From: Streptomyces malaysiensis subsp. samsunensis | GTDB taxonomy: Bacteria; Actinomycetota; Actinomycetes; Streptomycetales; Streptomycetaceae | Assembly: GCF_024519315.1 (NCBI RefSeq) | Contig: NZ_JANIIC010000009.1 | Span: 62,001 to 126,000, forward strand | Direction: 5' to 3' | Length of the DNA: 64,000 nucleotides | Shown: in pieces, positions 18,764-26,168 of the stretch | Position numbering within the stretch: position 1 is the stretch's first letter | Layout: each line of letters starts with the position of its first letter | Made by a program: the position numbers and the translations under genes | The notes under the pieces: generated by a model | What the model was told of the DNA's origin: nothing | Databases searched by the model: none | The model's input: the letters and a program-made list of their open reading frames with translations, nothing else

Positions 18764-19232
18764 ACCGGGACCCGCACGCCTCACCGTCTTCCTCGGCGGA
18801 CCCTTCAAGGGCCTGCTCGACCCGGTCACCGGAAGAGTCCCGGAGGCCGACCGGGCCGGCTACACCACCCTGATCGACGCGTTCGAGGAACGAGGATGGC
18901 GGGTCTTCAGCGCTCACCGGACCGAGGCTTGGGGCGACGCACTGGTCAGCGACCAGGAGTGCACCCGGCGCGACTGGGAGTGGATGCTGGGCTGCTCGGT
19001 GTTCGTGGCCCTGCCAGGCCAGCCCGCCTCCCCGGGCACCCACGTGGAGCTCGGCTGGGCCTCCGCACTCGGCCGCCCGACGGTCGTCCTGGTGGAACCG
19101 GGCACCGAGTGCGCCGCGCTGGTCGGGGGACTGCCCGGGATCGCCCCCGTACGGCTTCTGGAGCACACCGGTGACACCAAGGCCGTGTGCGATGCGGTGG
19201 AGGACGCGGCGTGGACGGGGGTACCGGCGTGA
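18750..19232 (+). CDS. Nucleoside 2-deoxyribosyltransferase-like N-glycosidase (MilB-like)
   Basis: A 160-residue protein whose ATG lies 14 nt inside the previous gene. It has the small Rossmann-like fold of nucleoside deoxyribosyltransferases: LTVFLGGPFKG at the start, then GTHVELGWASALGRP with E100 as the probable catalytic glutamate, and VVLVEPG. MilB and BlsM of the mildiomycin and blasticidin pathways are hydrolases of this family that release (hydroxymethyl)cytosine from the nucleotide. Paired with the hydroxymethylase just upstream, it most likely frees 5-hydroxymethylcytosine plus ribose 5-phosphate. The family is sure; the substrate is inferred. Confidence 0.8.
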   Translation: MPQSEPGPARLTVFLGGPFKGLLDPVTGRVPEADRAGYTTLIDAFEERGWRVFSAHRTEAWGDALVSDQECTRRDWEWMLGCSVFVALPGQPASPGTHVELGWASALGRPTVVLVEPGTECAALVGGLPGIAPVRLLEHTGDTKAVCDAVEDAAWTGVPA

Positions 19233-20038
19233 GCGGGAACCCCGCCGGGCCGCGCGCTCGCTGCCTCACCATCGGCTCCTCCGACTCCGGCGGCGGGGCG
19301 GGCATCCAGGGCGATCTGAAGGCGTTCGCCCGGGCCGGCGTCTACGGCGCCAGCGTGATCGTCGGTGTGACGGCGCAGAACACCCTGGGCGTGACCGCCA
19401 CGACGTCGATCGGCACCGACATGGTCGGCCACCAGCTGAAGGCGGTGCTCGACGACATCGGCACGGATGGAGTCAAGATCGGCACCACCTGGAGCGCTGA
19501 ACTGATCTGGCTGCTGGTGGACCGGCTGGTCTGGCTGGACGAGGTGCCGGTGGTCCTCGATCCGGTGATGGTGAGCGCAGCCGGCTCCGCACTGGGCGGC
19601 GACGAGGAAGCGGTGACCGCGGTACGCGAGGGACTGCTGCCGCTGACCTGGGTGGCGACCCCGAACATGACGGAGGCACGGCGGCTGACCCGGCTGGAGG
19701 AGGAGAAGGACCCGGCGAAACTGGCCGAGGCGATCGTCGAACTCGGCGCTCGCGCCGCCCTCATCACCGACGCCTTCCCCGGCGGCGCCGGGGACTGGCT
19801 CTTCGACGGTGAACGGCATCACGAGATCACCGGACCCCGGCGCGCCTCCGGATGTGACCACGGCGCCGGCTGCGCGCACTCCGCGCTGCTCACCGCCTTC
19901 CTCGCCCGGGGCATGCCGCTGACCCGCGCCGCGCGCACCGCGCACGCGACCGTCTCGCTCGCCATCGAGCACGGCGCGGCGGACATCGGGAACGGCCGCC
20001 ATCCGGTCGAGCTGACCGCCGGAAGCCTGCCGTGGTGA
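19229..20038 (+). CDS. thiD: Hydroxymethylpyrimidine (phospho)kinase, ThiD-like
   Basis: A 269-residue ribokinase-fold protein from GTG 19229 (GTGA overlap). ThiD signatures are clear: IGSSDSGGGAGIQGDLKAF at the N-terminus, VVLDPVMVSAAGSAL in the middle, and CDHGAGCAHSALLTAFLA as the anion-hole/catalytic region. ThiD phosphorylates 4-amino-5-hydroxymethyl-2-methylpyrimidine and its phosphate in thiamin synthesis. Next to a MilA/MilB-like pair, it more likely phosphorylates the hydroxymethyl group of a cytosine-derived analogue than serves primary thiamin synthesis: no thiC, thiE or thiG is nearby. No TPP riboswitch was noticed upstream. Confidence 0.85.
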   Translation: MSGNPAGPRARCLTIGSSDSGGGAGIQGDLKAFARAGVYGASVIVGVTAQNTLGVTATTSIGTDMVGHQLKAVLDDIGTDGVKIGTTWSAELIWLLVDRLVWLDEVPVVLDPVMVSAAGSALGGDEEAVTAVREGLLPLTWVATPNMTEARRLTRLEEEKDPAKLAEAIVELGARAALITDAFPGGAGDWLFDGERHHEITGPRRASGCDHGAGCAHSALLTAFLARGMPLTRAARTAHATVSLAIEHGAADIGNGRHPVELTAGSLPW

Positions 20039-21153
20039 CTTCACTGGGCTGCGATGTCGCGGTCCTCGGCGCGGGAGTGGTCGGCCTCTCCACGGCCTGG
20101 CTGCTCGCACGCCAGGGGGCCGCCGTCACCCTGCTCGACTCCGGAACGGCCGGATCCGGGGCCTCGCTCGGCGCGCAGGGCCAGCTCGTGCCGCCCTCGC
20201 CGGAACTGCGGCCGTTGTGGCAGCGAAGTCTGGCCCTCTACGCGGAACTTGCGGAACGCACCGGGATGCCCTGGGACGCCGAGCCCCCCGGCACGCTGGT
20301 CCTCTCCGCGCCCGGCGCGGCCGACACCAGTAGAGCGCGGACCTTCCCGGACGCCGAGGTGCTCACCGGGGAGGAGCTGCGCACGCTGGAACCCGCTCTC
20401 GGTCCGCTGGTCACGGCGGGCCTGCTGCTCTTTGAGGGCCGCCGCATCGAGCCGGCGGCGGTCGTCGGCGCGCTGCTGGCCGAGGCTGCCGGTGCCGGGA
20501 CGGCGCTGCGCCTCGGTCTGGGACCCCTCCGGCTGGAGGAGGCCGGTGCGTCCGGGTGGGCGTTCGTGCGCGCCGACGGGGAGCGGTTCACGGCACCCCG
20601 CGTCGTGATCGCCGCCGGGGCCGGCGCGCGGGCCCTGCTCGCCCCCCTCGGGCTGCGCGTTCCGCTCACCTCCGTGAGTGGGCGGGTACTGGTCACCGAA
20701 CCCGCGCCGTTCACCCTCGACCACGTCCTGGCCGAGTCGGTGATCGGCGTGCCGCGGTCAGTGGCACTGCTGGCCCATCAAACGCCGGACGGCGGCCTCG
20801 TTCTCGGCGGCTCCTGGTACCCGCACGACGAGGCAGAGCCGGACGACCTCGCGGAGCGGATCCTGCGCCGCGCCGACGAGCTGGTCCCCGGCGTGGAGCG
20901 GCTGCGGATCACCGCCCAGCGCGGCGGCCTGCGGCCGTTCCTGCCCGACCGCGCCCCCGTCGTCGACCGCCTGGCACCCGGCCTCTACGGCTGCTTCGGA
21001 CACGGCGGCGAGGGCTACATCGCCGGCCCCGGCTCGGCCGACCTGCTCGTCGGTCTGCTCAACGCCGAACAGGACGGGCGGGCCGCACCCGCCGCGGAGC
21101 AGCAGGCATTGCTCGCGGGGTTCCGGTTCGGACGATGGAAGGAGCCGACATGA
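20035..21153 (+). CDS. ThiO/DadA-type FAD-dependent amine oxidase
   Basis: About 372 residues. Two adjacent GTG codons (20032, 20035) are possible; I use 20035 because it makes the 4-nt GTGA overlap seen throughout the operon. The N-terminus has a dinucleotide-binding motif, VAVLGAGVVGLSTAWLLARQG. The middle and C-terminal parts (GGLRPFLPDRAPVVDRL, then GCFGHGGEGYIAGPGSADLL) match glycine/D-amino-acid oxidases such as ThiO. ThiO makes iminoglycine for the thiazole of thiamin; here it could oxidise an amine or glycine unit of the natural product. Its place between ThiD and TenA strengthens the thiamin-like theme. Confidence 0.8.
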   Translation: MTSLGCDVAVLGAGVVGLSTAWLLARQGAAVTLLDSGTAGSGASLGAQGQLVPPSPELRPLWQRSLALYAELAERTGMPWDAEPPGTLVLSAPGAADTSRARTFPDAEVLTGEELRTLEPALGPLVTAGLLLFEGRRIEPAAVVGALLAEAAGAGTALRLGLGPLRLEEAGASGWAFVRADGERFTAPRVVIAAGAGARALLAPLGLRVPLTSVSGRVLVTEPAPFTLDHVLAESVIGVPRSVALLAHQTPDGGLVLGGSWYPHDEAEPDDLAERILRRADELVPGVERLRITAQRGGLRPFLPDRAPVVDRLAPGLYGCFGHGGEGYIAGPGSADLLVGLLNAEQDGRAAPAAEQQALLAGFRFGRWKEPT

Positions 21154-21875
21154 GTTTCCTCCAGGAGTGCCGTCGGCACTGCGCCGACGTCTGGGAGGCC
21201 TACCGCCACCATCCCTGGATCGAGGCGATGGCGGCGGGCACGCTCAGCCCGGAACGCTTCGTCTTCTTCCAGCTCGACGACGGTCCGCATGTCGCCGAGT
21301 TCAACCGCACCCTCGCCCTGGGCATCGCCAAGGCCCCGGTCGGGCACGCGTGGGCCAAGGCCGCCGCCCACGTCCTGGACGACCTGTCGACCGTCGGTGA
21401 ACTCGGCGAGAAACGCTCCCTGGTCGAGGAGATCGGCTTCCGCGCCGAACCCGCCTTTGACCGGTGGACCTGCTCCCCGGCCCGCGAGGGCTACCTCAAC
21501 CACCTGGTGCGCGTGGGATACGAGGGCACCTTCGCCCAGATCGCCGCCAGTGTCTACCCGTGTTCGCTCTTCACCGAGGTGATCGGGGAGCGCTTCGCGG
21601 GCGTGGAGATCCCCGGCCCGCCCGCCTACCGCCGCTGGGCGGACATGTACACCCGGCGCACCCGCACCGAGATGTGCGCGGCGCACGCCCACGTGGTGGA
21701 GCGGGCCGCTGCCGAGGGAGGAGCCGCCGAACGGGCCATGCTGCAGCGGCTCTACCGCCGCAGTCTGGAGCACCAGGTGCGCGTTTTCGACGCGGCTTGG
21801 GAACTCGACGGAGCCTGGCCGGGCGGCGCGGTGGCCCAGGCCGCCCGTGCGGTCGCCGCGGAGGACTACCCGTGA
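21150..21875 (+). CDS. tenA: TenA/THI-4 family protein (thiaminase II fold)
   Basis: A 241-residue all-helical protein, ATGA-coupled to the FAD oxidase. Family features: HHPWIEAMAAGTLSPERFVFFQLDD at the start, the conserved cysteine in YPCSLFTEVIGERF, and YRRWADMYT, then LEHQVRVFDAAW near the end. TenA hydrolyses amino-pyrimidine thiamin breakdown products to hydroxymethylpyrimidine. In this cluster it may release or salvage an aminomethyl/hydroxymethyl pyrimidine, or protect the host's thiamin pool. It is the last gene of the left operon and its end overlaps the convergent amidohydrolase gene by 10 bp. Confidence 0.85.
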   Translation: MSFLQECRRHCADVWEAYRHHPWIEAMAAGTLSPERFVFFQLDDGPHVAEFNRTLALGIAKAPVGHAWAKAAAHVLDDLSTVGELGEKRSLVEEIGFRAEPAFDRWTCSPAREGYLNHLVRVGYEGTFAQIAASVYPCSLFTEVIGERFAGVEIPGPPAYRRWADMYTRRTRTEMCAAHAHVVERAAAEGGAAERAMLQRLYRRSLEHQVRVFDAAWELDGAWPGGAVAQAARAVAAEDYP

Positions 21876-23200
21876 CGGCCGAGGTCGACCGTGCCCGGCG
21901 CGAAGTCCCCCACCAGCTCGCCGCGCGGGCTGACGGTGCGGGCGACCTCGCGTCCGTGCCGCACCACGTGCAGCCGGGCGGGCAGCAGCCGCAGCGCCTG
22001 CACCGGATCGGAGGCGTCCAGCAGTACGAAGTCGGCGGGGCGGCCTTCGGCGATCCCGTAGCGTTCGCCGAGCCGCAGCACCCGCGCGCCCGAGACGGTC
22101 ACCAGGTCGAGCACCCCGGCCAGTTGCGTGTGTCCGGTGAGGTGGCCGAAGAGCGCGCCCAGCTGGGCGACGGCGAGCATGTCCCCGGTGCCCAGCGGCA
22201 GCCAGGCGTCGAGGACGGAGTCCTGTCCGAAGGCCACCGTGACACCGGCCTCCAGCAGCTGTGCCACGGGCGCCATGCCGCGGCGCACCGGCGGCGCGTC
22301 ACCGCGGCCCTGGAGCACCGCGTTGACCATCGGATTGGCCACCACCGCGATCCCGGCGCGGGCGAGCAGCCCGGTCGCCGCCGCCAGGGTGCCCGGGTCG
22401 TAGGCGGCCATGGCGGTGCAGTGCCCGAGCGCGACCCGGCCCTGCCAGCCGCGGGCGAGTGTCTCACGGGCCACCACCTCGGCCAGCCGGGAGCCCGGAT
22501 CGTCGCTCTCGTCGCAGTGCGGATCCATGTCGGCGTCGAACTCCTGTGCCACGTCGAAGAGTTCCTTGACGTGCCGCTCCGCGTCCCGGGGCGTGCGCTC
22601 GTAGTGCGGGATGCCGCCGACCACGTCGCAGCCCTTGGACATGGCCGCGCGCAGCGCCTCGCGCTGGCCGGGCTCGCGCAGCAGCCCGTCCTGCGGAAAG
22701 GCCACCAGTTGCACATCGCAGACGCTGCGGGCCTCCTCCCGCAGGTCGATCAGAGCGCTCAGCGCGTCCGGGGCGCCCGGACTCACGTCCACGTGGCAGC
22801 GCACGTGCAGAGTGCCGGCGGCCACCATCCAGCGCAGCACCTCGCGCGCGTTGCCGTAGACCTGCCGGCCCGTCAGCCGGGTCTTACTCCGCGCCCAGAC
22901 AGCGATTCCCTCCCGCAGCGTGCCCGAGCGGTTGGGGTCGGCCGGATCCAGGGTGAGCGCGGAGTCCAGATGCATGTGGGCATCGACGAACGGCGGCACC
23001 AGCAGCCGCCCGTCGGCGTCGATGACCCGGGCGACGGTGGCCGGCGTGCCGCGCCCGGACGACGCACCGATCCGGGCGAACCGCCCGTCGCGCACCAGGA
23101 TGTCCACCAGGTCCGGTCGGTCGGCCAGCCGTGCGCGCCGCACCATCAGTTGCGCCGGTTCCGGTGCTTCCTCTGTTCCTCGGGCCGGTTGCGTGATCAT
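21866..23200 (-). CDS. Amidohydrolase, cytosine-deaminase (CodA) type
   Basis: A 444-residue metal-dependent hydrolase on the opposite strand from its neighbours. Metal and active-site motifs follow the CodA pattern: FVDAHMHLD, DMDPHCDESDD, LGHCTAMA and FGQDSVLDAW. CodA-like enzymes deaminate cytosine and related pyrimidines. In a cluster that appears to make hydroxymethylcytosine, this could be a tailoring deaminase, a self-protection enzyme or a salvage enzyme. The ATG at 23200 has no upstream RBS; a possible -10 box lies immediately before it, so the mRNA may be leaderless. It overlaps tenA tail-to-tail by 10 bp. Confidence 0.82.
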   Translation of the reverse strand: MITQPARGTEEAPEPAQLMVRRARLADRPDLVDILVRDGRFARIGASSGRGTPATVARVIDADGRLLVPPFVDAHMHLDSALTLDPADPNRSGTLREGIAVWARSKTRLTGRQVYGNAREVLRWMVAAGTLHVRCHVDVSPGAPDALSALIDLREEARSVCDVQLVAFPQDGLLREPGQREALRAAMSKGCDVVGGIPHYERTPRDAERHVKELFDVAQEFDADMDPHCDESDDPGSRLAEVVARETLARGWQGRVALGHCTAMAAYDPGTLAAATGLLARAGIAVVANPMVNAVLQGRGDAPPVRRGMAPVAQLLEAGVTVAFGQDSVLDAWLPLGTGDMLAVAQLGALFGHLTGHTQLAGVLDLVTVSGARVLRLGERYGIAEGRPADFVLLDASDPVQALRLLPARLHVVRHGREVARTVSPRGELVGDFAPGTVDLGRHG

Positions 23201-23214
23201 GCCCAGATTATGTC
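23201..23214 (-). promoter_or_regulatory. Possible -10 box for a leaderless amidohydrolase transcript
   Basis: Read on the minus strand, the sequence before the start is ACATAATCTGGGCATG. TAATCT (23210-23205), or the overlapping CATAAT, is a plausible sigma-70-type -10 hexamer only 4-5 nt from the ATG. That leaves no room for an RBS, as in many actinobacterial leaderless genes. No convincing -35 is visible. Confidence 0.35.
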
Positions 23215-23281
23215 CGCCCCGGTCCGGCCCTCCCACCCCCGTCCGGCCGTGCAGAGCCCTGACCCCCGCCAGGAGACCACC

Positions 23282-24679
23282 ATGCCCGATACCCGTGTCC
23301 CGGCCGCCTTTCCGGAACTGCAGATGGGAGTCCTCGTCCCGGCGTCGCCCATCGCGGAGACACTCGACCGGATCGCCTCGCTGGTCCGTCGGGGCGAGCG
23401 CCCGCTGGACCGCGTCGCCGACGTGATCCGGCGCAACCGGGTCGTACTGATCGCCGCGGACCATCTCGCCACCGCGTCGGACGGCGCTGAACTCGCCCGG
23501 GAACTCGAGCCCTTCGTCGCCGAGCGGATCAGGCGCGCCGCCGCGCAGGACGCCGCGACCGGGTTGCTCGACCGCCTCGGAACCGAACTCGGTATCCCGG
23601 TATGGGGCATCAAGGGCCTTTCCAGCCGGGCCGACTACCCGGAGCCGAAGCTGCGCGAACTGCGCGACGCGGACGTCTGCGTCGCCGGGGCCGAGGAGGC
23701 ACTGGCGCTCGCCGACCGGCTGCGGCGACACGGTTACCGCACGGACCATGGCGAACTGCCGTGGATCAAACAGACCACGGACCGCAGGCCCTACGGGCAG
23801 TACAAACTCACGGGCCCGAGCGGATTCGCCGCCGTGGACATCCACTTCGGCCCCGGCTACTCCACGGGCCACTGCGGCCTGCTGCCGCTGCCCGCGCCGA
23901 CCGAACCGGGCCTGCGCCCGCTGCCTCAGGTCGCGAATCTGCGGCCGATGCTGGGCAACAGCGGCGGAGACGTGCACATCACGCTCAAGGACGTCAACGA
24001 CCTCTGGGTCGCGGCCCGGACGCTCGGCCCGGCCGAGGTCGGCGCACTCGCGGCCGACGCCAGGACCGCTGTGCTGGGCGGGCACCTGGCCGACATCGCA
24101 CGCGTCGTCCTGGAGATCACCCGCACCGACGCCGGCCAGCGGGAGGTGCTGGAGGCCCTGATCGCGGCAGGTCCGAGGCGCGCCGCCCGGCCGGTGGTCG
24201 CCACCGGCCTGATGGCCCGCACCGCGCCCGTCCGTGTGCTGCGCACCACCGGCCGGGCCTTCGGGCAGGCCGGCGCGCACACCCGTTCGCTCCCGGCCCG
24301 CGCGGGTGCGGTGCTCGGCGCCCTCGCCTTCTACGCCCTGCCCACCCGTCCGCGGGTGGTCGCCGCGCCCGCGCTGTCGCGGCGGCCCGCACCGTGGCGC
24401 TGCGTGCGGCTGGTCCCGCTCGAACTGGCCCGCACGCTCGACCGCGAGGGCACGGACGCGGGCGACCGGTGGCCCGGCGACCGGCTCACGCCGGCCGCGG
24501 CCCCCACCACGCCCGCTTCCGACGCCGAAGGCCGCACCGGGTCCGGCGCACCGGAGGGCGGGCTGCGCTGGTCGGCCGGCCACCGGACGCTGACCTACGG
24601 CTCTTCCGTCTTCGTCTCGACGGTGTGGGGCGTACTGCCGCGCGCGGTGGTCCGTGCCACCGGGAAGGCGGGCCGATGA
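23282..24679 (+). CDS. Nucleotidyltransferase-fold protein, NTP_transf_5-like
   Basis: A 465-residue protein from ATG 23282, preceded by AGGAGA. The middle (GIPVWGIKGLSSRADY, then LRELRDADVCV and ADRLRRHGYR) fits the NTP_transf_5 family of uncharacterised nucleotidyltransferases, with the D-x-D in RDADV as the metal site. This family accompanies HprK-like proteins in many peptide clusters, and an HprK-like gene is present at 15.9 kb. The C-terminal ~130 residues are Pro/Ala/Arg-rich with no known fold. It starts a four-gene rightward operon (23.3-27.2 kb). Function unknown; nucleotide transfer to a pathway intermediate is a reasonable guess. Confidence 0.72.
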   Translation: MPDTRVPAAFPELQMGVLVPASPIAETLDRIASLVRRGERPLDRVADVIRRNRVVLIAADHLATASDGAELARELEPFVAERIRRAAAQDAATGLLDRLGTELGIPVWGIKGLSSRADYPEPKLRELRDADVCVAGAEEALALADRLRRHGYRTDHGELPWIKQTTDRRPYGQYKLTGPSGFAAVDIHFGPGYSTGHCGLLPLPAPTEPGLRPLPQVANLRPMLGNSGGDVHITLKDVNDLWVAARTLGPAEVGALAADARTAVLGGHLADIARVVLEITRTDAGQREVLEALIAAGPRRAARPVVATGLMARTAPVRVLRTTGRAFGQAGAHTRSLPARAGAVLGALAFYALPTRPRVVAAPALSRRPAPWRCVRLVPLELARTLDREGTDAGDRWPGDRLTPAAAPTTPASDAEGRTGSGAPEGGLRWSAGHRTLTYGSSVFVSTVWGVLPRAVVRATGKAGR

Positions 24680-25665
24680 CCGGCACCGTACGGCTCCGGC
24701 CGCCGGACGCCGGGCAGGCGCTCGCCACCGTTGGCCTGACCGCCGGCCGGATCACCGCGCTGGTGGACGAGGGGAAGGCGCACGGGCCCCGCTACCTCGT
24801 CGGTTCACTCGCCTCCGGGTTCGGTAACGCCCGCAGCGACGTCGATGTGCACGTCCTGGTGGACGGGCTGGAACAACCCGTCGGATCCCGGCTGCACCAT
24901 GTGGGCGACACGACCGTGGATGTGGAGCTGTTCCCCGCGCAGTGGCCCGCGCGCGAGGTGGCGCGTCTGAGCGGCGTCCCGGTCGCCGACCTGCCCTTCG
25001 GGCGGGTCGCCCTGGACCCCGCGGTGCGGGGCTCCCAACGGCGCTGGCTCTGCCGCTGGGTGCACGCCGTGCCGCTGGACGCCGGGACCGGGGCGCTCTT
25101 CTCCGAGGAAGAGGTCCGGGCGCTGCTGCCCGCAATCGTCCGGCAGGCCCTTGACCGTGCCCTGGTGGACGCCGCCGTCGCACTCCTTGCCGACCGTGCC
25201 ACCCGGGAGGGGGCGGACGGGTGGACCGCGCAGGCGTCGGGCTACTTGTGGAACCGCGCGGCGCGCGGCGTCCTGGAGGTGCACTGCCGGGCCGCAGGCG
25301 ATGTGACCACGGGGGAGAAGTGGCTGCCCGCCCGGGTGCGACGGCTCGGGCTGCCGCTGCCGGACCCGGGACCGCCCGCCGACGGCGGCGCCGGACTGCT
25401 CGCCCGGCTCGCCTGGACGCCTTCCGGTGTACTGGAAGCGGTCCGCGTCCGCCCCGCCGAGGGGCTGCGCCGGGCCGACCTGGCCGGGCGCGGCTTCCTG
25501 GTCAACCGGCACGACCGCTTGTTCACTGAGTGGCTGGAGGCCGAGGGCCCCCTCGCGCGGGTGCTGGGGGAGCACTCGCCGGGACGGCTGCTGGACGCCT
25601 TCAGGCGTGCCCAGCTGGACCTGGTGGCCGATCCCGACGTGGTGCGGGGGAGGCTGCAGCCGTGA
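24676..25665 (+). CDS. Nucleotidyltransferase-domain protein (DNA pol beta-like fold)
   Basis: A 329-residue protein, ATGA-coupled to the preceding gene. The N-terminus holds the classic signature of minimal nucleotidyltransferases: LVGSLASGFGNARSDVDVHVLVDG, with the GS loop and D-x-D metal site near residues 42-57, and a third acidic strand in TTVDVELFPAQW. The remaining ~220 residues are mainly helical. Such enzymes transfer NMP to small molecules (e.g. antibiotics) or proteins. Together with the next gene it forms a nucleotidyltransferase-HEPN-like pair, an arrangement typical of MNT/HEPN toxin-antitoxin modules, but here inside a biosynthetic operon. Confidence 0.75.
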   Translation: MTGTVRLRPPDAGQALATVGLTAGRITALVDEGKAHGPRYLVGSLASGFGNARSDVDVHVLVDGLEQPVGSRLHHVGDTTVDVELFPAQWPAREVARLSGVPVADLPFGRVALDPAVRGSQRRWLCRWVHAVPLDAGTGALFSEEEVRALLPAIVRQALDRALVDAAVALLADRATREGADGWTAQASGYLWNRAARGVLEVHCRAAGDVTTGEKWLPARVRRLGLPLPDPGPPADGGAGLLARLAWTPSGVLEAVRVRPAEGLRRADLAGRGFLVNRHDRLFTEWLEAEGPLARVLGEHSPGRLLDAFRRAQLDLVADPDVVRGRLQP

Positions 25666-26168
25666 CTGTTTTCTCTTCGGATGACGGGATCGACGGCCTG
25701 TGGCTCGGGACGCACGGAGCCAACGGCGCCTGGCGGTATGCCCGTTCGGTCGACCCCACGCTGGAGGACATCGAGGCGGCGCGGGCCACGGGCGCCTGGG
25801 ACCTGTGCGTCGAGGCATGCGCCAAGGCGCTGTACGCGATCCTCGTGTGCCACTGTTCCCTGGACGGGATGCAGGGAGTGCCCGAGCGGGAGCACCTGCA
25901 CGCGCTTATCGCCTCCTCCGGCCATCCCGTGGCGGCAGCCCTGCGCGCCCTGCCCCTCTCCTACCGGGCCACCGAGGCCGACGCCGAGCGTGCGCACGCG
26001 GCCGTCGACGAGCAGGACGCCGTGCTCCGCGCACGGCTGCCGTTCGAGTTGCCGGTGATCCGGCAGGCCGGACGGCACGCGGCCACCGTGCGGGTCACCG
26101 CGCAGATCGGTCGCTTCCGGTCCGCGCGCGGGCTCGGGGCGCTGGACTGGGACCGTTCGGGGCTGTGA
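25662..26168 (+). CDS. HEPN-like helical protein
   Basis: A 168-residue protein from GTG 25662 (GTGA overlap). The segment EDIEAARATGAWDLCVEAC with the following KALYAILVCHC and EREHLHALIASSGHP has the helix pattern of HEPN domains, which often sit beside nucleotidyltransferases. I do not see a clear R-x4-6-H ribonuclease motif, so this may be a non-nuclease, substrate-binding version. Its role in the cluster is unknown. It may form a complex with the nucleotidyltransferase upstream. Confidence 0.5.
   Translation: MTVFSSDDGIDGLWLGTHGANGAWRYARSVDPTLEDIEAARATGAWDLCVEACAKALYAILVCHCSLDGMQGVPEREHLHALIASSGHPVAAALRALPLSYRATEADAERAHAAVDEQDAVLRARLPFELPVIRQAGRHAATVRVTAQIGRFRSARGLGALDWDRSGL

Noticed and set aside
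19229..21875. Primary thiamin biosynthesis operon
   Set aside because: No thiC, thiG, thiS or thiE is present, no TPP riboswitch was noticed, and the genes are coupled to MilA/MilB-like and radical SAM genes.
21464..24679. 1071-codon plus frame ending in the NTP_transf_5-like protein
   Set aside because: The part before 23282 is the antisense of the amidohydrolase; an RBS and normal protein begin at 23282.
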